Origin: Croceibacterium atlanticum
Lineage (GTDB): Bacteria > Pseudomonadota > Alphaproteobacteria > Sphingomonadales > Sphingomonadaceae
Length of the DNA: 64,000 bases
NCBI RefSeq assembly: GCF_001008165.2
Contig: NZ_CP011452.2
Span: 620,001-684,000, forward strand
Reading direction: 5' to 3'
Part shown: positions 48,568 to 57,415 of the stretch, in pieces
Numbering within the stretch: the stretch's first letter is position 1
Layout of the letters: the number at the start of each line of letters is the position of its first letter
Position numbers and translations under genes: made by a program
Notes under the pieces: model-generated
Told to the model about the DNA's origin: nothing
The model's input: the letters and a program-made list of their open reading frames with translations, nothing else
The model's database searches: none

Positions 48568-49404
48568 ATGCCGCAGGGAACAACGACCGGCGCCGATCAG
48601 GCGCCGGTTACCCTTATCATTCTCGCCGGACAGCGCTTTGGCGTGATGAACCCTCTCGCCAAACGGGCGGGAGTTTCACATAAATGCCTGGTGCCCATCT
48701 GTGGTAAACCACTGATTTCCTACGTTCTGGAAACCGCGACGCGGATCCCGGAAGTTTCCCGCATCCGCGTTTCGCTGGAACCGGATGCGCATGGGGACGT
48801 GCAGGATATTGTCGCGGATTTCGCCAATCGGGGCATCCCGATCGACCTCGTCGCGAACAAGCCGAATATCGTCGACAGCGTTGCCGACGCGGCAGGAGAA
48901 GGCGATGGCCCGTTCATCGTGACCACTGCGGACAATGTCCTCCTCACGCGGGAAGCGGTGGCTGAAGTCATCGCGGCAATGCAGGATGCAGATGCGGTCA
49001 TCTGCCTCGCCGGCAAGGACCGCGTGCGGGCGGCCCATCCGGAAGGACAGCGCGGCTTCTACGAATTCAAGGATAATGGTTACGCCAACTGCAATCTCTA
49101 TGGGCTGGCTAATCGCAAGGCCTTTACCGCGGCGGAGTTCTTCCGCGAAGGCGGCCAGTTCATGAAGAATCCGGGCCGTCTCGTTCGCGCTGTCGGCCTC
49201 GTCAATATCCTGCTCATGCGCTTCAAGCTGATCGGCATTCACGGCGCGATGCGCAGGCTGGGCAAGCGTTTCGGCCTTGCCGTGCACGCGGTGATATTTG
49301 AAGACGGCGCGCTTGCAATCGATGTCGATAATGAGCGGACCTACAATGTGTGCGAGGAATTGCTTCGCAAGCGCAAGCCTGACGAAATCGTGCCGAACAG
49401 CTGA
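48568..49404 (+). CDS. NTP transferase (MobA/nucleotidyltransferase fold)
   Basis: A 278-residue protein with a glycosyltransferase-A nucleotidyltransferase fold: VTLIILAGQRFG is a variant of the nucleotide loop, HKCLVPICGKPLISYVLE carries the catalytic Lys, and TTADNVLLT has the metal-binding Asp. It would activate a phosphorylated sugar, polyol or cofactor, but the loop differs from MobA and the substrate cannot be named. The start at 48568 has AGGAAG seven bases upstream. It lies 25 bp after rne and converges on the methyltransferase gene with a 9-bp gap. Confidence 0.8.
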   Translation: MPQGTTTGADQAPVTLIILAGQRFGVMNPLAKRAGVSHKCLVPICGKPLISYVLETATRIPEVSRIRVSLEPDAHGDVQDIVADFANRGIPIDLVANKPNIVDSVADAAGEGDGPFIVTTADNVLLTREAVAEVIAAMQDADAVICLAGKDRVRAAHPEGQRGFYEFKDNGYANCNLYGLANRKAFTAAEFFREGGQFMKNPGRLVRAVGLVNILLMRFKLIGIHGAMRRLGKRFGLAVHAVIFEDGALAIDVDNERTYNVCEELLRKRKPDEIVPNS

Positions 49405-49413
49405 AGAATCCAG

Positions 49414-50049
49414 TCAGACACCGGATCGGCGGGCGGAGCCCCATTCCATCCAGCCCGCCCAGCGCGGCATTTTCGGGAAATATTCCTGGCCGATCGGCTC
49501 TACGTCGAAGCCGGCTCCTCTGAAGGCAGAACCGATTTCGCGGGTCAGGTGGCAATTGCCCATCACCCGTTTCCAAACCGGCTCTATCCGTTTCTGCCAC
49601 CTCGCCGGGCCGGGATCCGGTGCCTTGCCGTGTTCCAAAAACAGAAGCCTGCCGCCGGGCTTCAATATACGGCGCATTTCCGCCATCACCTGGCCCGGAT
49701 CTTCCACCGAACATAATGTATAGGTGCAGACCACCGTATCGAAAGCGCCATCTTCGAACGGGATATTCTCGCCAAAACCGTGTCTTATATCGGCTTCCCA
49801 ACCCTGCTCCCGGGCGCGGGCACGCGCGCCTTCCAGCAGGGATGCATTGGGATCGATGCCGGAGAAACCCGTCACCCGTTCCCTGTCGTAATGTATCTGG
49901 TTGAGTCCGCCGCCACAGCCAAGTTCAAACACTCTGCCTTCGGCGAGCGGGACGACCTTCGCGCGCAGTTCCGATACTTCTTCCTGGCCGCATGCCGAGG
50001 TAATCACCCGCGGCAGGATCTTTTCATCGTACCAGTTGCGAATACCCAT
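49414..50049 (-). CDS. Class I SAM-dependent methyltransferase (UbiE/Methyltransf_11 type)
   Basis: A 211-residue cytosolic methyltransferase. Motif I is VFELGCGGGLNQ at about 40-51, motif II has FSGIDPN, and motif III is LKPGGRLLFLEHG. The N-terminus GIRNWYDEKILPRVI and C-terminal MPRWAGWMEWG are typical of small UbiE-like enzymes acting on lipids or quinone-like molecules. The substrate is not known. It is 62 bp downstream of the PLP-enzyme gene and possibly in the same transcript. Confidence 0.82.
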   Translation of the reverse strand: MGIRNWYDEKILPRVITSACGQEEVSELRAKVVPLAEGRVFELGCGGGLNQIHYDRERVTGFSGIDPNASLLEGARARAREQGWEADIRHGFGENIPFEDGAFDTVVCTYTLCSVEDPGQVMAEMRRILKPGGRLLFLEHGKAPDPGPARWQKRIEPVWKRVMGNCHLTREIGSAFRGAGFDVEPIGQEYFPKMPRWAGWMEWGSARRSGV

Positions 50050-50111
50050 GGCTGTCTCTCCCCCTCGTTTTTCGGCAGCTTATCCGAAATTTACGAATGG
50101 GGAACAGGCTT

Positions 50112-51590
50112 TCACCCCCGGCAGGCTTCGCGCAGGCGGGTCGCGATCCTGTTCATGTCCGACTTGATCTGCATCGCCAGATCTCCATCCGTCAGAGGCG
50201 CCCAGCGGGAAAATTGCGGCATGGACAGCCCGATCCGCAATGTTCCGCCCCATTCGCCATCTCTACGCACTGCCCGCACAGGCTGGCCAAGCCGCAAGCC
50301 GCCATCTGCCAGGTCGCTATGCAGCTTGCGCGCATCGTCGAATGTTCGCGCACAAGGTAATGAACTGACATCCAGCGTCGCCAGCGTACGCATTTCGATT
50401 GGATGTTCGCGCGCTTCCCCCGCTTCTTCCGGGGCATGCGGCTTTACCAGATCGAGGCCGAGCGGCCCGACTATCTCGGACTGCAACGCATCGTTGAATG
50501 CGCGAATGATCCGCCGCACTTGCGGGAAAGGCAGGCTTTGAAACCGTTCAAGCTCGAATACCGATGCTTCCAGCCGCAGCCACAGGCCGGGATTGTCTTC
50601 ATCGGCAAGTGTTTCGCGCCCTGCCCAGCCTTCCGGCCATTCGGCGCGGCGAAAGATATCGACAAAGCCCGACGGCAATTGTGCCGCAGCCCGTTTCCAC
50701 CGCGCTGGAAGCAGGGCAAAACCACTGAAAGGCGGGCCGCCCATGAATTTCGAGCCGGTCAGGAAGACAATCGCACCGCGCGAGAGATAGGCGTTGATCG
50801 CCTCTGTCGTGATCCGCGCCTGGCAGGCATCGACGACGAAGGAAATGCTGTCACCATAGCGAGCGATCAGATCGTCGATTTCTTTCAATTCGGGAAGGAT
50901 CAGCCCGGTCTTCGATCCATGCACGACATGGATAAGGGCGTGGCGACCAAGCGACGCAGCCTGTGCCAGTTCCGCATCAACCGCGGCGGCGATATCCTGG
51001 CTGTCCCGTGCAAGCCCGCGGTCGCAGCGCACGGCAATGTCCGCCAGGCTGACCGGGCCGATTCCGCGCACCGGGACGCCAGATTCCGTCGCTATGCCGC
51101 GAGCTGTTTCGCCGGCGAAGAACCGGCCATGGGCAGAATGAATGCAACCGCTGCCCACTTCATCCGCGCCGAGCAGTACGTTATGGATCCCCTCGCCCGC
51201 CTTGCCGAGAACTGCGGCCAGCGCCACATATTCCAGATCCGTTCCTGACGGTGCGAAGACCACTTCGGTATCGCCGGGAATCGCATAAGCGGAACGAATG
51301 CGCGCCCTCAGCGATTCGAGCCGTTCGGCATAACTGCCCCGTTCGCCCTGCACGAGCTTTGCAACGTGATCGAATGCAGGTGCGGAAATGTCGTTCGCCG
51401 TCGAAGAGGCATAGGCGATCAGGTCGCGCGGATAGGGCGCGGACATGTAGCGATTGAGCCCGGTTTCCGGGTCAAGCGTGATGCGCGCATCCCCACCACT
51501 CGCCAGCAAGGCGATGGTTTCGCGTGCATTTTCGTCCAGCTCCAGGCTGCTCATACAATCAGAAAATGACACGACCCGAATAACGTCCAT
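50112..51590 (-). CDS. PLP-dependent fold-type I enzyme (class V aminotransferase-like)
   Basis: A 492-residue protein with the plan of class V aminotransferases and cysteine desulfurases. PSGTDLE at 114-120 would bind the cofactor phosphate, Asp254 in FVVDACQAR the pyridine nitrogen, and Lys281 in LTGSKFMGGPP would form the Schiff base. VHGSKTGL at 223-230 fits the segment before the Asp. No catalytic-Cys loop of a desulfurase is evident, so a transferase or lyase is more likely; the substrate is unknown. AAGGA eight bases upstream supports the start at 51590. It diverges from the ATP-grasp gene across 55 bp. Confidence 0.82.
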   Translation of the reverse strand: MDVIRVVSFSDCMSSLELDENARETIALLASGGDARITLDPETGLNRYMSAPYPRDLIAYASSTANDISAPAFDHVAKLVQGERGSYAERLESLRARIRSAYAIPGDTEVVFAPSGTDLEYVALAAVLGKAGEGIHNVLLGADEVGSGCIHSAHGRFFAGETARGIATESGVPVRGIGPVSLADIAVRCDRGLARDSQDIAAAVDAELAQAASLGRHALIHVVHGSKTGLILPELKEIDDLIARYGDSISFVVDACQARITTEAINAYLSRGAIVFLTGSKFMGGPPFSGFALLPARWKRAAAQLPSGFVDIFRRAEWPEGWAGRETLADEDNPGLWLRLEASVFELERFQSLPFPQVRRIIRAFNDALQSEIVGPLGLDLVKPHAPEEAGEAREHPIEMRTLATLDVSSLPCARTFDDARKLHSDLADGGLRLGQPVRAVRRDGEWGGTLRIGLSMPQFSRWAPLTDGDLAMQIKSDMNRIATRLREACRG

Positions 51591-51645
51591 CCCGAATTTC
51601 CTTGGAACCCTGTTAGAGCGGAACTAAGGGCGCGACCATCTCAAA
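51591..51645. promoter_or_regulatory. Short divergent control region between the PLP enzyme and ATP-grasp genes
   Basis: These 55 bases must hold regulatory signals for two divergent starts. TTCCTT is the PLP gene's ribosome binding site on the other strand. Two GGAAC words (51604-51608, 51620-51624) repeat 16 bp apart. The tight spacing suggests the two genes are coregulated. Confidence 0.4.
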
Positions 51646-52665
51646 ATGAAGGTTTTCCGCTTGTCCGATATCATCACCCCCCTCACCATTGACGATAAGA
51701 CCCGCCAGGAAACCCGGATCATGTTCATTGCGAAACATGCTCTTTGGGGTGGAAGCCTGCACCCGGAAGACGGCAATCACGCCGTCTATCACCACGAAGT
51801 GCGTACTATCCTGGAAGGTCTGGGCCTTAACCTGACGCTGGCCAACAGCTTTGACGCGCTGTGGGAAAAGCCGGATGTCGATTTCGTCTTTCCCTTGCTC
51901 AACAGGGCCGGATTCTTCAATTCCGAAATGCTCGGTCCGCTGCTCTGCACGCGCCATGGCATTCCCTTTCTCGGCGCCAGCCCGATTCTGCGCGGCTTGT
52001 CGGACGACAAGCACCTGGCAAAACGTGCGGCAGTGGTTGCCGGTGTCCCCACCGCCCCCTGGGCGATCTATCGCCGCGGTGCGCCTGTTACGCCGGACAA
52101 GCATCCGAAGGCCGAACGCTATGTCATCAAGCCCAATGCCTCTTCCGCCAGTTGGGGTGTGCGCGACGCGACGGACTGGAACGGCATTCGCGAAGGCGTG
52201 GAACATATCCATGCCGAAGGTCATGATGCGATCGTAGAGCCCTTCATCGTCGGCAGCGACGTTGAAGTGCCGGTGATTACCAAGGGCGATCCGGTGATCA
52301 TGCCCAAGATGATCTTCCGTCAGGCGGATCCGGCCCATCTGCGCACTTACTATGAAAAGCGCGATCTGGTGGACCGGAGCGCGAAATACTCGCTCGACGC
52401 CTATGAGGACGCCGCGATCTCCGAGAAGATTTCGGGCTACACCCGCAAATTGTGGGAAGAATATCGCCCCTTCGATTACGGCCGGTTCGAATTCCGCGTG
52501 AACGAGGAAACAGGTGAGGTGAACTTCCTCGAAGTCAATCTCAACTGCAATCTCTGGTCGGAGAAGGTCTTCGGGCGCGCCGCCCTGCTGGCGGGGATGA
52601 CCCAGGAACAGCTTATCGAAACGATCCTGGCGGACAGTCTGCGCCGCAACGGGCTGATGGCCTGA
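51646..52665 (+). CDS. ATP-grasp ligase, D-alanine--D-alanine ligase-like
   Basis: A 339-residue ATP-grasp protein that would form an amide or similar bond through an acyl-phosphate. Nucleotide-binding parts are RYVIKPNASSASWGVRD and EPFIVGSDVEV, and the magnesium motif is FLEVNLNCN near the end. Overall spacing recalls D-Ala-D-Ala ligase, but the N-terminal substrate region differs (AKHALWGG...HPEDGNHAVYHHEV), so it is probably not the cell-wall ligase. ATG at 51721 is an alternative start. Divergent from the PLP enzyme, suggesting a shared pathway. Confidence 0.8.
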   Translation: MKVFRLSDIITPLTIDDKTRQETRIMFIAKHALWGGSLHPEDGNHAVYHHEVRTILEGLGLNLTLANSFDALWEKPDVDFVFPLLNRAGFFNSEMLGPLLCTRHGIPFLGASPILRGLSDDKHLAKRAAVVAGVPTAPWAIYRRGAPVTPDKHPKAERYVIKPNASSASWGVRDATDWNGIREGVEHIHAEGHDAIVEPFIVGSDVEVPVITKGDPVIMPKMIFRQADPAHLRTYYEKRDLVDRSAKYSLDAYEDAAISEKISGYTRKLWEEYRPFDYGRFEFRVNEETGEVNFLEVNLNCNLWSEKVFGRAALLAGMTQEQLIETILADSLRRNGLMA

Positions 52666-52672
52666 AATCGGC

Positions 52673-53404
52673 CTATTCCGGCAGGCGCTCTCCGCGCCAG
52701 TCATACACATGGCCGCTATCATCCGGGGTCAGTCCGCCGATCACCTCCAGCAGGTGCGCGGCGGACTCCTCCGCAGTCTTGAGCTGTCCTTCCGGCAGAT
52801 TTTTCTGAAAGGGTGCTGACAGGCTGGTATCCACCGTTCCCGGATGGAGGCCCGCGATAATCGCCTGATCGTGCGTTCTGCGCATTTCGATCGCGAAATT
52901 GCGCAGCAGCATGTTCAACGCCGCCTTGCTGGCCCGATAGGAATGCCAGCCGCCCCGGCCATTATCGGCGATAGACCCGACACGGGCGGAAAGCGCGGCG
53001 AAGACGCAGCGCCGCTCCCGCCGGAAAAGCGGCAGCACATGTTTCGCGATCAATGCCGGGCCGATCGTATTGATGGCGAATGCTTCGGCCATGGCATCTC
53101 CTTCAAGTGCCTTATAGGTCTTTTCCGGCCCGGTGCCGTCCGGATGGGTCAGCAAGCCAGTCGCCACCACCACCAGCTCTGGTGGATCATCGGCCAGATT
53201 CCGCCCGGCTTCACGGATTGATTGCTCGTCCAGCAGATCAAACCGGAAGGGCACGATATTGGCATGTTCCGGAGCTGCCCCCGATCGGCTTCCGGCGGCG
53301 ACCCGGCACCCGTCCTGCGCCAGCAGGCGACACAAGGCGCCGCCAATTCCGCCGCTCGCGCCGAAGATCGCGGCCCGCTGTGGCCATGTGCCATGATCCG
53401 CCAT
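52673..53404 (-). CDS. Short-chain dehydrogenase/reductase
   Basis: A 243-residue Rossmann oxidoreductase. The cofactor motif GASGGIG is at about 15-21, an NTIGP segment stands for the structural Asn, and the catalytic YxxxK is in [10 protein letters not shown]. It resembles the C-factor/CsgA-like SDR subgroup; the substrate is unknown. It converges on the ATP-grasp gene with a 7-bp gap and diverges from sdhB. Confidence 0.85.
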   Translation of the reverse strand: MADHGTWPQRAAIFGASGGIGGALCRLLAQDGCRVAAGSRSGAAPEHANIVPFRFDLLDEQSIREAGRNLADDPPELVVVATGLLTHPDGTGPEKTYKALEGDAMAEAFAINTIGPALIAKHVLPLFRRERRCVFAALSARVGSIADNGRGGWHSYRASKAALNMLLRNFAIEMRRTHDQAIIAGLHPGTVDTSLSAPFQKNLPEGQLKTAEESAAHLLEVIGGLTPDDSGHVYDWRGERLPE

Positions 53405-53584
53405 GATGCCTGCCTCCTTCTGCCGGCCGTATTTGTCCGATCAAACCGCCTGAGATGCGCCGGTTCTGCCACATTCACGCTGGAATTTGGCGCTTTTCCA
53501 ACAGATCGGCCCGCAAACGTCTCCACCAGCTTGCTCATACAGCTACAATCGCTAGATAGGCCCGCAGACCAGCGAGGATTTTTC
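53405..53584. promoter_or_regulatory. SDR-sdhB divergent region
   Basis: This 180-bp region separates the divergent SDR and sdhB genes and should contain both promoters. GAGG about nine bases before the sdhB ATG is a modest ribosome binding site. I could not assign promoter boxes or a repeat with confidence. Confidence 0.4.
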
Positions 53585-54367
53585 ATGGCCACCTTCACCC
53601 TTCCGAAGAACAGCAAGATCAACGCGCCAGGCCGGACCCACAAGGCCGAAGGCGCGAGCCGGTTGCAGAAGTTCAAGATCTATCGCTGGGACCCGGATAG
53701 CGGGGAGAATCCGCGCTATGACACGTTCGAGATCGATCTCGACGATTGCGGCCCGATGGTTCTGGACGCGCTGATCAAGATCAAGAACGAAGTCGATCCG
53801 ACGCTGACCTTCCGCCGTTCCTGCCGCGAAGGGATCTGCGGATCATGCGCCATGAACATGAATGGCGCGAACGGCCTGGCCTGCACGACCGCGATGGAAG
53901 ATTTGAAGGGTGAGATCCGCATCACGCCATTGCCGCATATGGAAGTGGTCAAGGACCTGGTGCCGGACTTCACCCATTTCTACGCGCAATATGCCTCGAT
54001 CCGCCCCTGGTTGCAGACCGTTTCCACCACGCCCAGCGGTAAGGAAAGGCTGCAGAGCCCTGAACAGCGGGACAAGCTGGATGGCTTGTATGAGTGCATT
54101 CTCTGCGCCTGCTGTTCCACCGCCTGCCCGTCATACTGGTGGAATTCCGACAAGTTCCTTGGCCCGGCGATCCTGTTGCAGGCTTATCGCTGGCTGGCGG
54201 ACAGCCGTGACGAAATGACCGGCGAACGGCTGGACGATCTGGAAGATCCCTTCCGCCTCTATCGCTGCCACACGATCATGAATTGCGCCAATGTCTGCCC
54301 CAAGGGGCTCAGCCCGGCCCGGGCCATTGCCGAGATCAAGAAGATGCAGGCGGAGCGTCAGGTCTGA
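53585..54367 (+). CDS. sdhB: Succinate dehydrogenase iron-sulfur subunit
   Basis: Complex II subunit passing electrons from SdhA flavin to quinone; 260 residues. The [2Fe-2S] ligands are Cys80, 85, 88 and 100; the [4Fe-4S] and [3Fe-4S] ligands are Cys171, 174, 177 and 181 ([11 protein letters not shown]) with Cys228, 234 and 238. The start at 53585 (MATFTLPK) is the family start. sdhC, sdhD and sdhA are not adjacent: the upstream neighbour is a divergent SDR gene, so sdhB is split from its partners or they are elsewhere. The zapE-type gene overlaps its end. Confidence 0.96.
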   Translation: MATFTLPKNSKINAPGRTHKAEGASRLQKFKIYRWDPDSGENPRYDTFEIDLDDCGPMVLDALIKIKNEVDPTLTFRRSCREGICGSCAMNMNGANGLACTTAMEDLKGEIRITPLPHMEVVKDLVPDFTHFYAQYASIRPWLQTVSTTPSGKERLQSPEQRDKLDGLYECILCACCSTACPSYWWNSDKFLGPAILLQAYRWLADSRDEMTGERLDDLEDPFRLYRCHTIMNCANVCPKGLSPARAIAEIKKMQAERQV

Positions 54368-55482
54368 GCGGACTGCTCGATCGTTACCGCGCGCTTGTCA
54401 GTGCCGGTGAATTAAAGCCCGACCCCCAACAGGAAGAAGCCGCCCAGCGGCTTTCCCGGCTTCAGGCGGAGCTGGAGCGGGAACAGGGGGGCGGGTTCTT
54501 GGCGCGCCTGTTCGGCAAGGCCGGGCCGCGCCGCGTCCAGGGCGTGTATATGTGGGGCGGCGTGGGTCGCGGCAAATCCATGCTGATGGACCTGTTCCAC
54601 GATACGCTTGCCATTCCGCAAAAGCGCCGGGTCCACTTCCATGCCTTCATGCAGGAAGTGCATGCCCGGCTGCGGGAAGCCCGCAAATCCGAAAGCGGTG
54701 ACCCGATTCCGCGGGTCGCATCCGCAATCGCACAGGATTTGCGATGCCTCGCTTTTGACGAGATGGTGGTCAATAATTCTGCCGATGCGATGATCATGAG
54801 CCGGCTGTTCCGCGCCCTGATCTGCGATGAAGGGGTGACGGTGGTCACCACTTCCAACCGCCCTCCCCATGATCTCTACAAGGATGGGCTGAACCGCGAA
54901 CATTTCCTGCCCTTCATCGACCTGATCCGCGCCGAGCTTGACGTGGTGGAGCTGAACGGCCCGACCGATTACCGGCTCGACCGCATTGGCGGGATGGACA
55001 GCTGGTATGTTCCCAACGGGGAGGTGGCGACCGAGGCATTGCGCGAAGTCTTCTTCCGCCTGACCGACTATCCGGTGGAAGATGCAGCCCATGTCCCGAC
55101 CGCAGAAATCGAAGTCAGCGGCAACCGCAGGCTGCATGTTCCCAAGAGCCTGAAAGGCGTGGCCGTCTTCAGTTTCAAAAGGCTGTGCGGCGAACCGCGC
55201 GGCGCGGCGGATTATCTGGCCATCGCCCGCACATATCACACGGTCATCATCGTCGGCATTCCGGTAATGGGGCCGGACATGCGCAATGAAGCGGCGCGTT
55301 TCGTCACGCTGGTGGATGCGCTTTACGAAAACAAGGTGAAGCTGTTCGCCGCCGCCGATGCCGTGCCGGACGAGCTATATCGTGCGGGGGACGGCAGTTT
55401 CGAATTCGAACGGACGGCCAGCAGGCTGAACGAGATGCAGAGCGATGATTACATGGCCGCAGGCCATGGTGAGGACGCCTGA
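54364..55482 (+). CDS. zapE: AFG1/ZapE-type AAA+ ATPase, probable CTG start
   Basis: P-loop ATPase of the AFG1/ZapE family, which acts in cell division in E. coli and in respiratory-complex quality control in mitochondria. About 372 residues: Walker [11 protein letters not shown] near residue 62, Walker [10 protein letters not shown], and the sensor segment TTSNRPP. No ATG, GTG or TTG lies near the family N-terminus; the homologous start [10 protein letters not shown] is preceded by CTG at 54364, overlapping the sdhB stop as CTGA with GGAG nine bases upstream. The only in-frame ATG upstream (54283) would add 27 residues encoded inside sdhB. Confidence 0.85.
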   Translation: MSGLLDRYRALVSAGELKPDPQQEEAAQRLSRLQAELEREQGGGFLARLFGKAGPRRVQGVYMWGGVGRGKSMLMDLFHDTLAIPQKRRVHFHAFMQEVHARLREARKSESGDPIPRVASAIAQDLRCLAFDEMVVNNSADAMIMSRLFRALICDEGVTVVTTSNRPPHDLYKDGLNREHFLPFIDLIRAELDVVELNGPTDYRLDRIGGMDSWYVPNGEVATEALREVFFRLTDYPVEDAAHVPTAEIEVSGNRRLHVPKSLKGVAVFSFKRLCGEPRGAADYLAIARTYHTVIIVGIPVMGPDMRNEAARFVTLVDALYENKVKLFAAADAVPDELYRAGDGSFEFERTASRLNEMQSDDYMAAGHGEDA

Positions 55483-55505
55483 ACCAGCCTGACCGGGGGC
55501 CGATC

Positions 55506-57404
55506 TCAGGCCGAGATACCGAGTTTGGCCAGCGTACGGTCAAGCATCAGCAATTGCCATAATATGCGCGAATTATCGGCGCGGCCGGAGATATGGGCAT
55601 CGGCCATATGGCTGATCCGCACCGTATCGAACCAGCCTGTGCGCGCAAGGGCGGCACTGCCGGCTATGCCCCGCGCCTGCTGCGCCAGCGGACCGCGCAG
55701 CCAATCCGCGATCGGTGTGACGAAACCCTGTTTCGGCCGATACAAAATGTCATCGGGAAGATAGCGCCGCATGGCATGTTTCAGCAGATATTTGCCCTGC
55801 GTTCCGCGCACGCGCATCCGTTCCGGCAAGGTGGCGGCGAATTCCACCAGCCTGTGATCGAGCAGCGGTTCGCGCGCCTCAAGACTCACAGCCATGCTGG
55901 TGCGGTCCACCTTGGTCAGAATGTCCCCGGGCAGCCAGAACGTCAGATCCGCATATTGCGCCCGGTCCAGCCCTGAACGCGCCGGCGCCTTCATCATCGC
56001 TTCGACCAGCGGATCTTCTGCGCGATAATCCCCGATTTTCCGCCGCATGGCCGATGAATAGAGCAATTCGCGCAGTTCCGGCGGAACCACCGAAAGGCCG
56101 CGCGCATAACCCTTCGCGCCATTCTCGGCCAGGGCGAGCAATGTGCTTTTGGCGCGTAGCGGGCGCGGCGCCCAGTCCGCCTTGGGATAGATCCGGCCGA
56201 GCGGCCCCAGAACATTCCGCCTGAAGGATTCAGGCAGGAGGCGGCGCACGCGCTCCTCATGCGCGAAGAATACCTGGCGCCGATAACCGGCCATGGCTTC
56301 ATCCGCGCCATCGCCTGACAGGGCGACTGTCACGCTTTCACGCGCGAGCTGGCAAACCCGCCAGGTCGGCAGGGCGGATGCATCGGCGAATGGTTCGTCG
56401 AACATGGCTGCCAGACTATCGATGGAATCGAACTGGTCCGCGCTGACTTGCCGCGCCTCGTGATCGGTGCCGAACAGCTCTGCGACCTGGGAGGCGTAGG
56501 ATGTCTCGTCCAGTGAAGCGACATCGAAGCCGATCGAACAGGTGCGCACGGGATCGCGGCTCGCTTCCGACATCAGCGCGACAACGCTTGAGGAATCGAC
56601 ACCGCCGGAAAGGAAAGCGCCCAGCGGCACATCGGCGACCATGCGGCTCGTCACCGCTTCCCGCAGGTGATGCAGCAATTCCGCTTCCAGATCGCGTTCC
56701 GATCCCTTGCGCCGATCAGCGAAGGAAATCTCCCACCAGCGGCGCGGCGCGGCAGGCGGCGTATCATGCTTCAACACGCGGAAATGCCCGGCCGGAAGCT
56801 TTTCGACGCCTTTCAATATGGAGCGGTGATCGGGAACATAGCCCCAGGTGAGATAGTCTTCGACCGCCAGCGGATCGGCTTCGCGCCGCAGCAGGGGATG
56901 TGCCAGCAAGCCTTTCAATTCAGACGCAAAAGCCACGCTGCCATCGCTGAGATGCGCCATGAAGAGCGGCTTCACCCCGAAACGGTCGCGGGCCAGGAAC
57001 AATGTCCGTTCTGTGCGATCATACAGGGCGAAAGCAAACATGCCGTTCAGCCGTTGCAGGCAATCCGGCCCCCAGCGCTGCCATGCGGCAAGGATGACCT
57101 CTGTATCGCCATCCGTATGGAAGCGGGCGCCCTCCCCTTCCAATTCCCGCCGTAGCTCCCGGAAATTGTAGATTTCGCCATTGAACACGATGACGGCGCG
57201 GCCATCGGTGGAATGCATGGGCTGCGGCGAGCCTTCGACGTCGATGATCGACAGCCGCCTATGCCCCAGCCCCACGCCGGGCGCCGTCCACACGCCCGCG
57301 CCATCCGGCCCGCGATGGACCAGCGCATCGCACATGCGTTCGACCCGCTGGGGATCGACGGGCTTGATCGTGCCGCAATGAAAGATGCCAGCGATGCCGC
57401 ACAT
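55506..57404 (-). CDS. asnB: XrtA/PEP-CTERM system amidotransferase (asparagine synthase-like)
   Basis: Class II glutamine amidotransferase fused to an asparagine-synthase domain, 632 residues. Catalytic Cys2 begins the protein after Met removal (MCGIAGIF), followed by LVHRGPDG; the synthase P-loop is LSGGVDSSSV near residue 265. In exosortase A loci this subfamily (TIGR03108) is thought to amidate a sugar or polysaccharide precursor and not free aspartate. The start at 57404 is fixed by the Cys2 requirement; the open frame upstream to 57446 is not used. It is the last gene of the locus, 11 bp after xrtA. Confidence 0.92.
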   Translation of the reverse strand: MCGIAGIFHCGTIKPVDPQRVERMCDALVHRGPDGAGVWTAPGVGLGHRRLSIIDVEGSPQPMHSTDGRAVIVFNGEIYNFRELRRELEGEGARFHTDGDTEVILAAWQRWGPDCLQRLNGMFAFALYDRTERTLFLARDRFGVKPLFMAHLSDGSVAFASELKGLLAHPLLRREADPLAVEDYLTWGYVPDHRSILKGVEKLPAGHFRVLKHDTPPAAPRRWWEISFADRRKGSERDLEAELLHHLREAVTSRMVADVPLGAFLSGGVDSSSVVALMSEASRDPVRTCSIGFDVASLDETSYASQVAELFGTDHEARQVSADQFDSIDSLAAMFDEPFADASALPTWRVCQLARESVTVALSGDGADEAMAGYRRQVFFAHEERVRRLLPESFRRNVLGPLGRIYPKADWAPRPLRAKSTLLALAENGAKGYARGLSVVPPELRELLYSSAMRRKIGDYRAEDPLVEAMMKAPARSGLDRAQYADLTFWLPGDILTKVDRTSMAVSLEAREPLLDHRLVEFAATLPERMRVRGTQGKYLLKHAMRRYLPDDILYRPKQGFVTPIADWLRGPLAQQARGIAGSAALARTGWFDTVRISHMADAHISGRADNSRILWQLLMLDRTLAKLGISA

Positions 57405-57415
57405 ATTTGGTGCCG

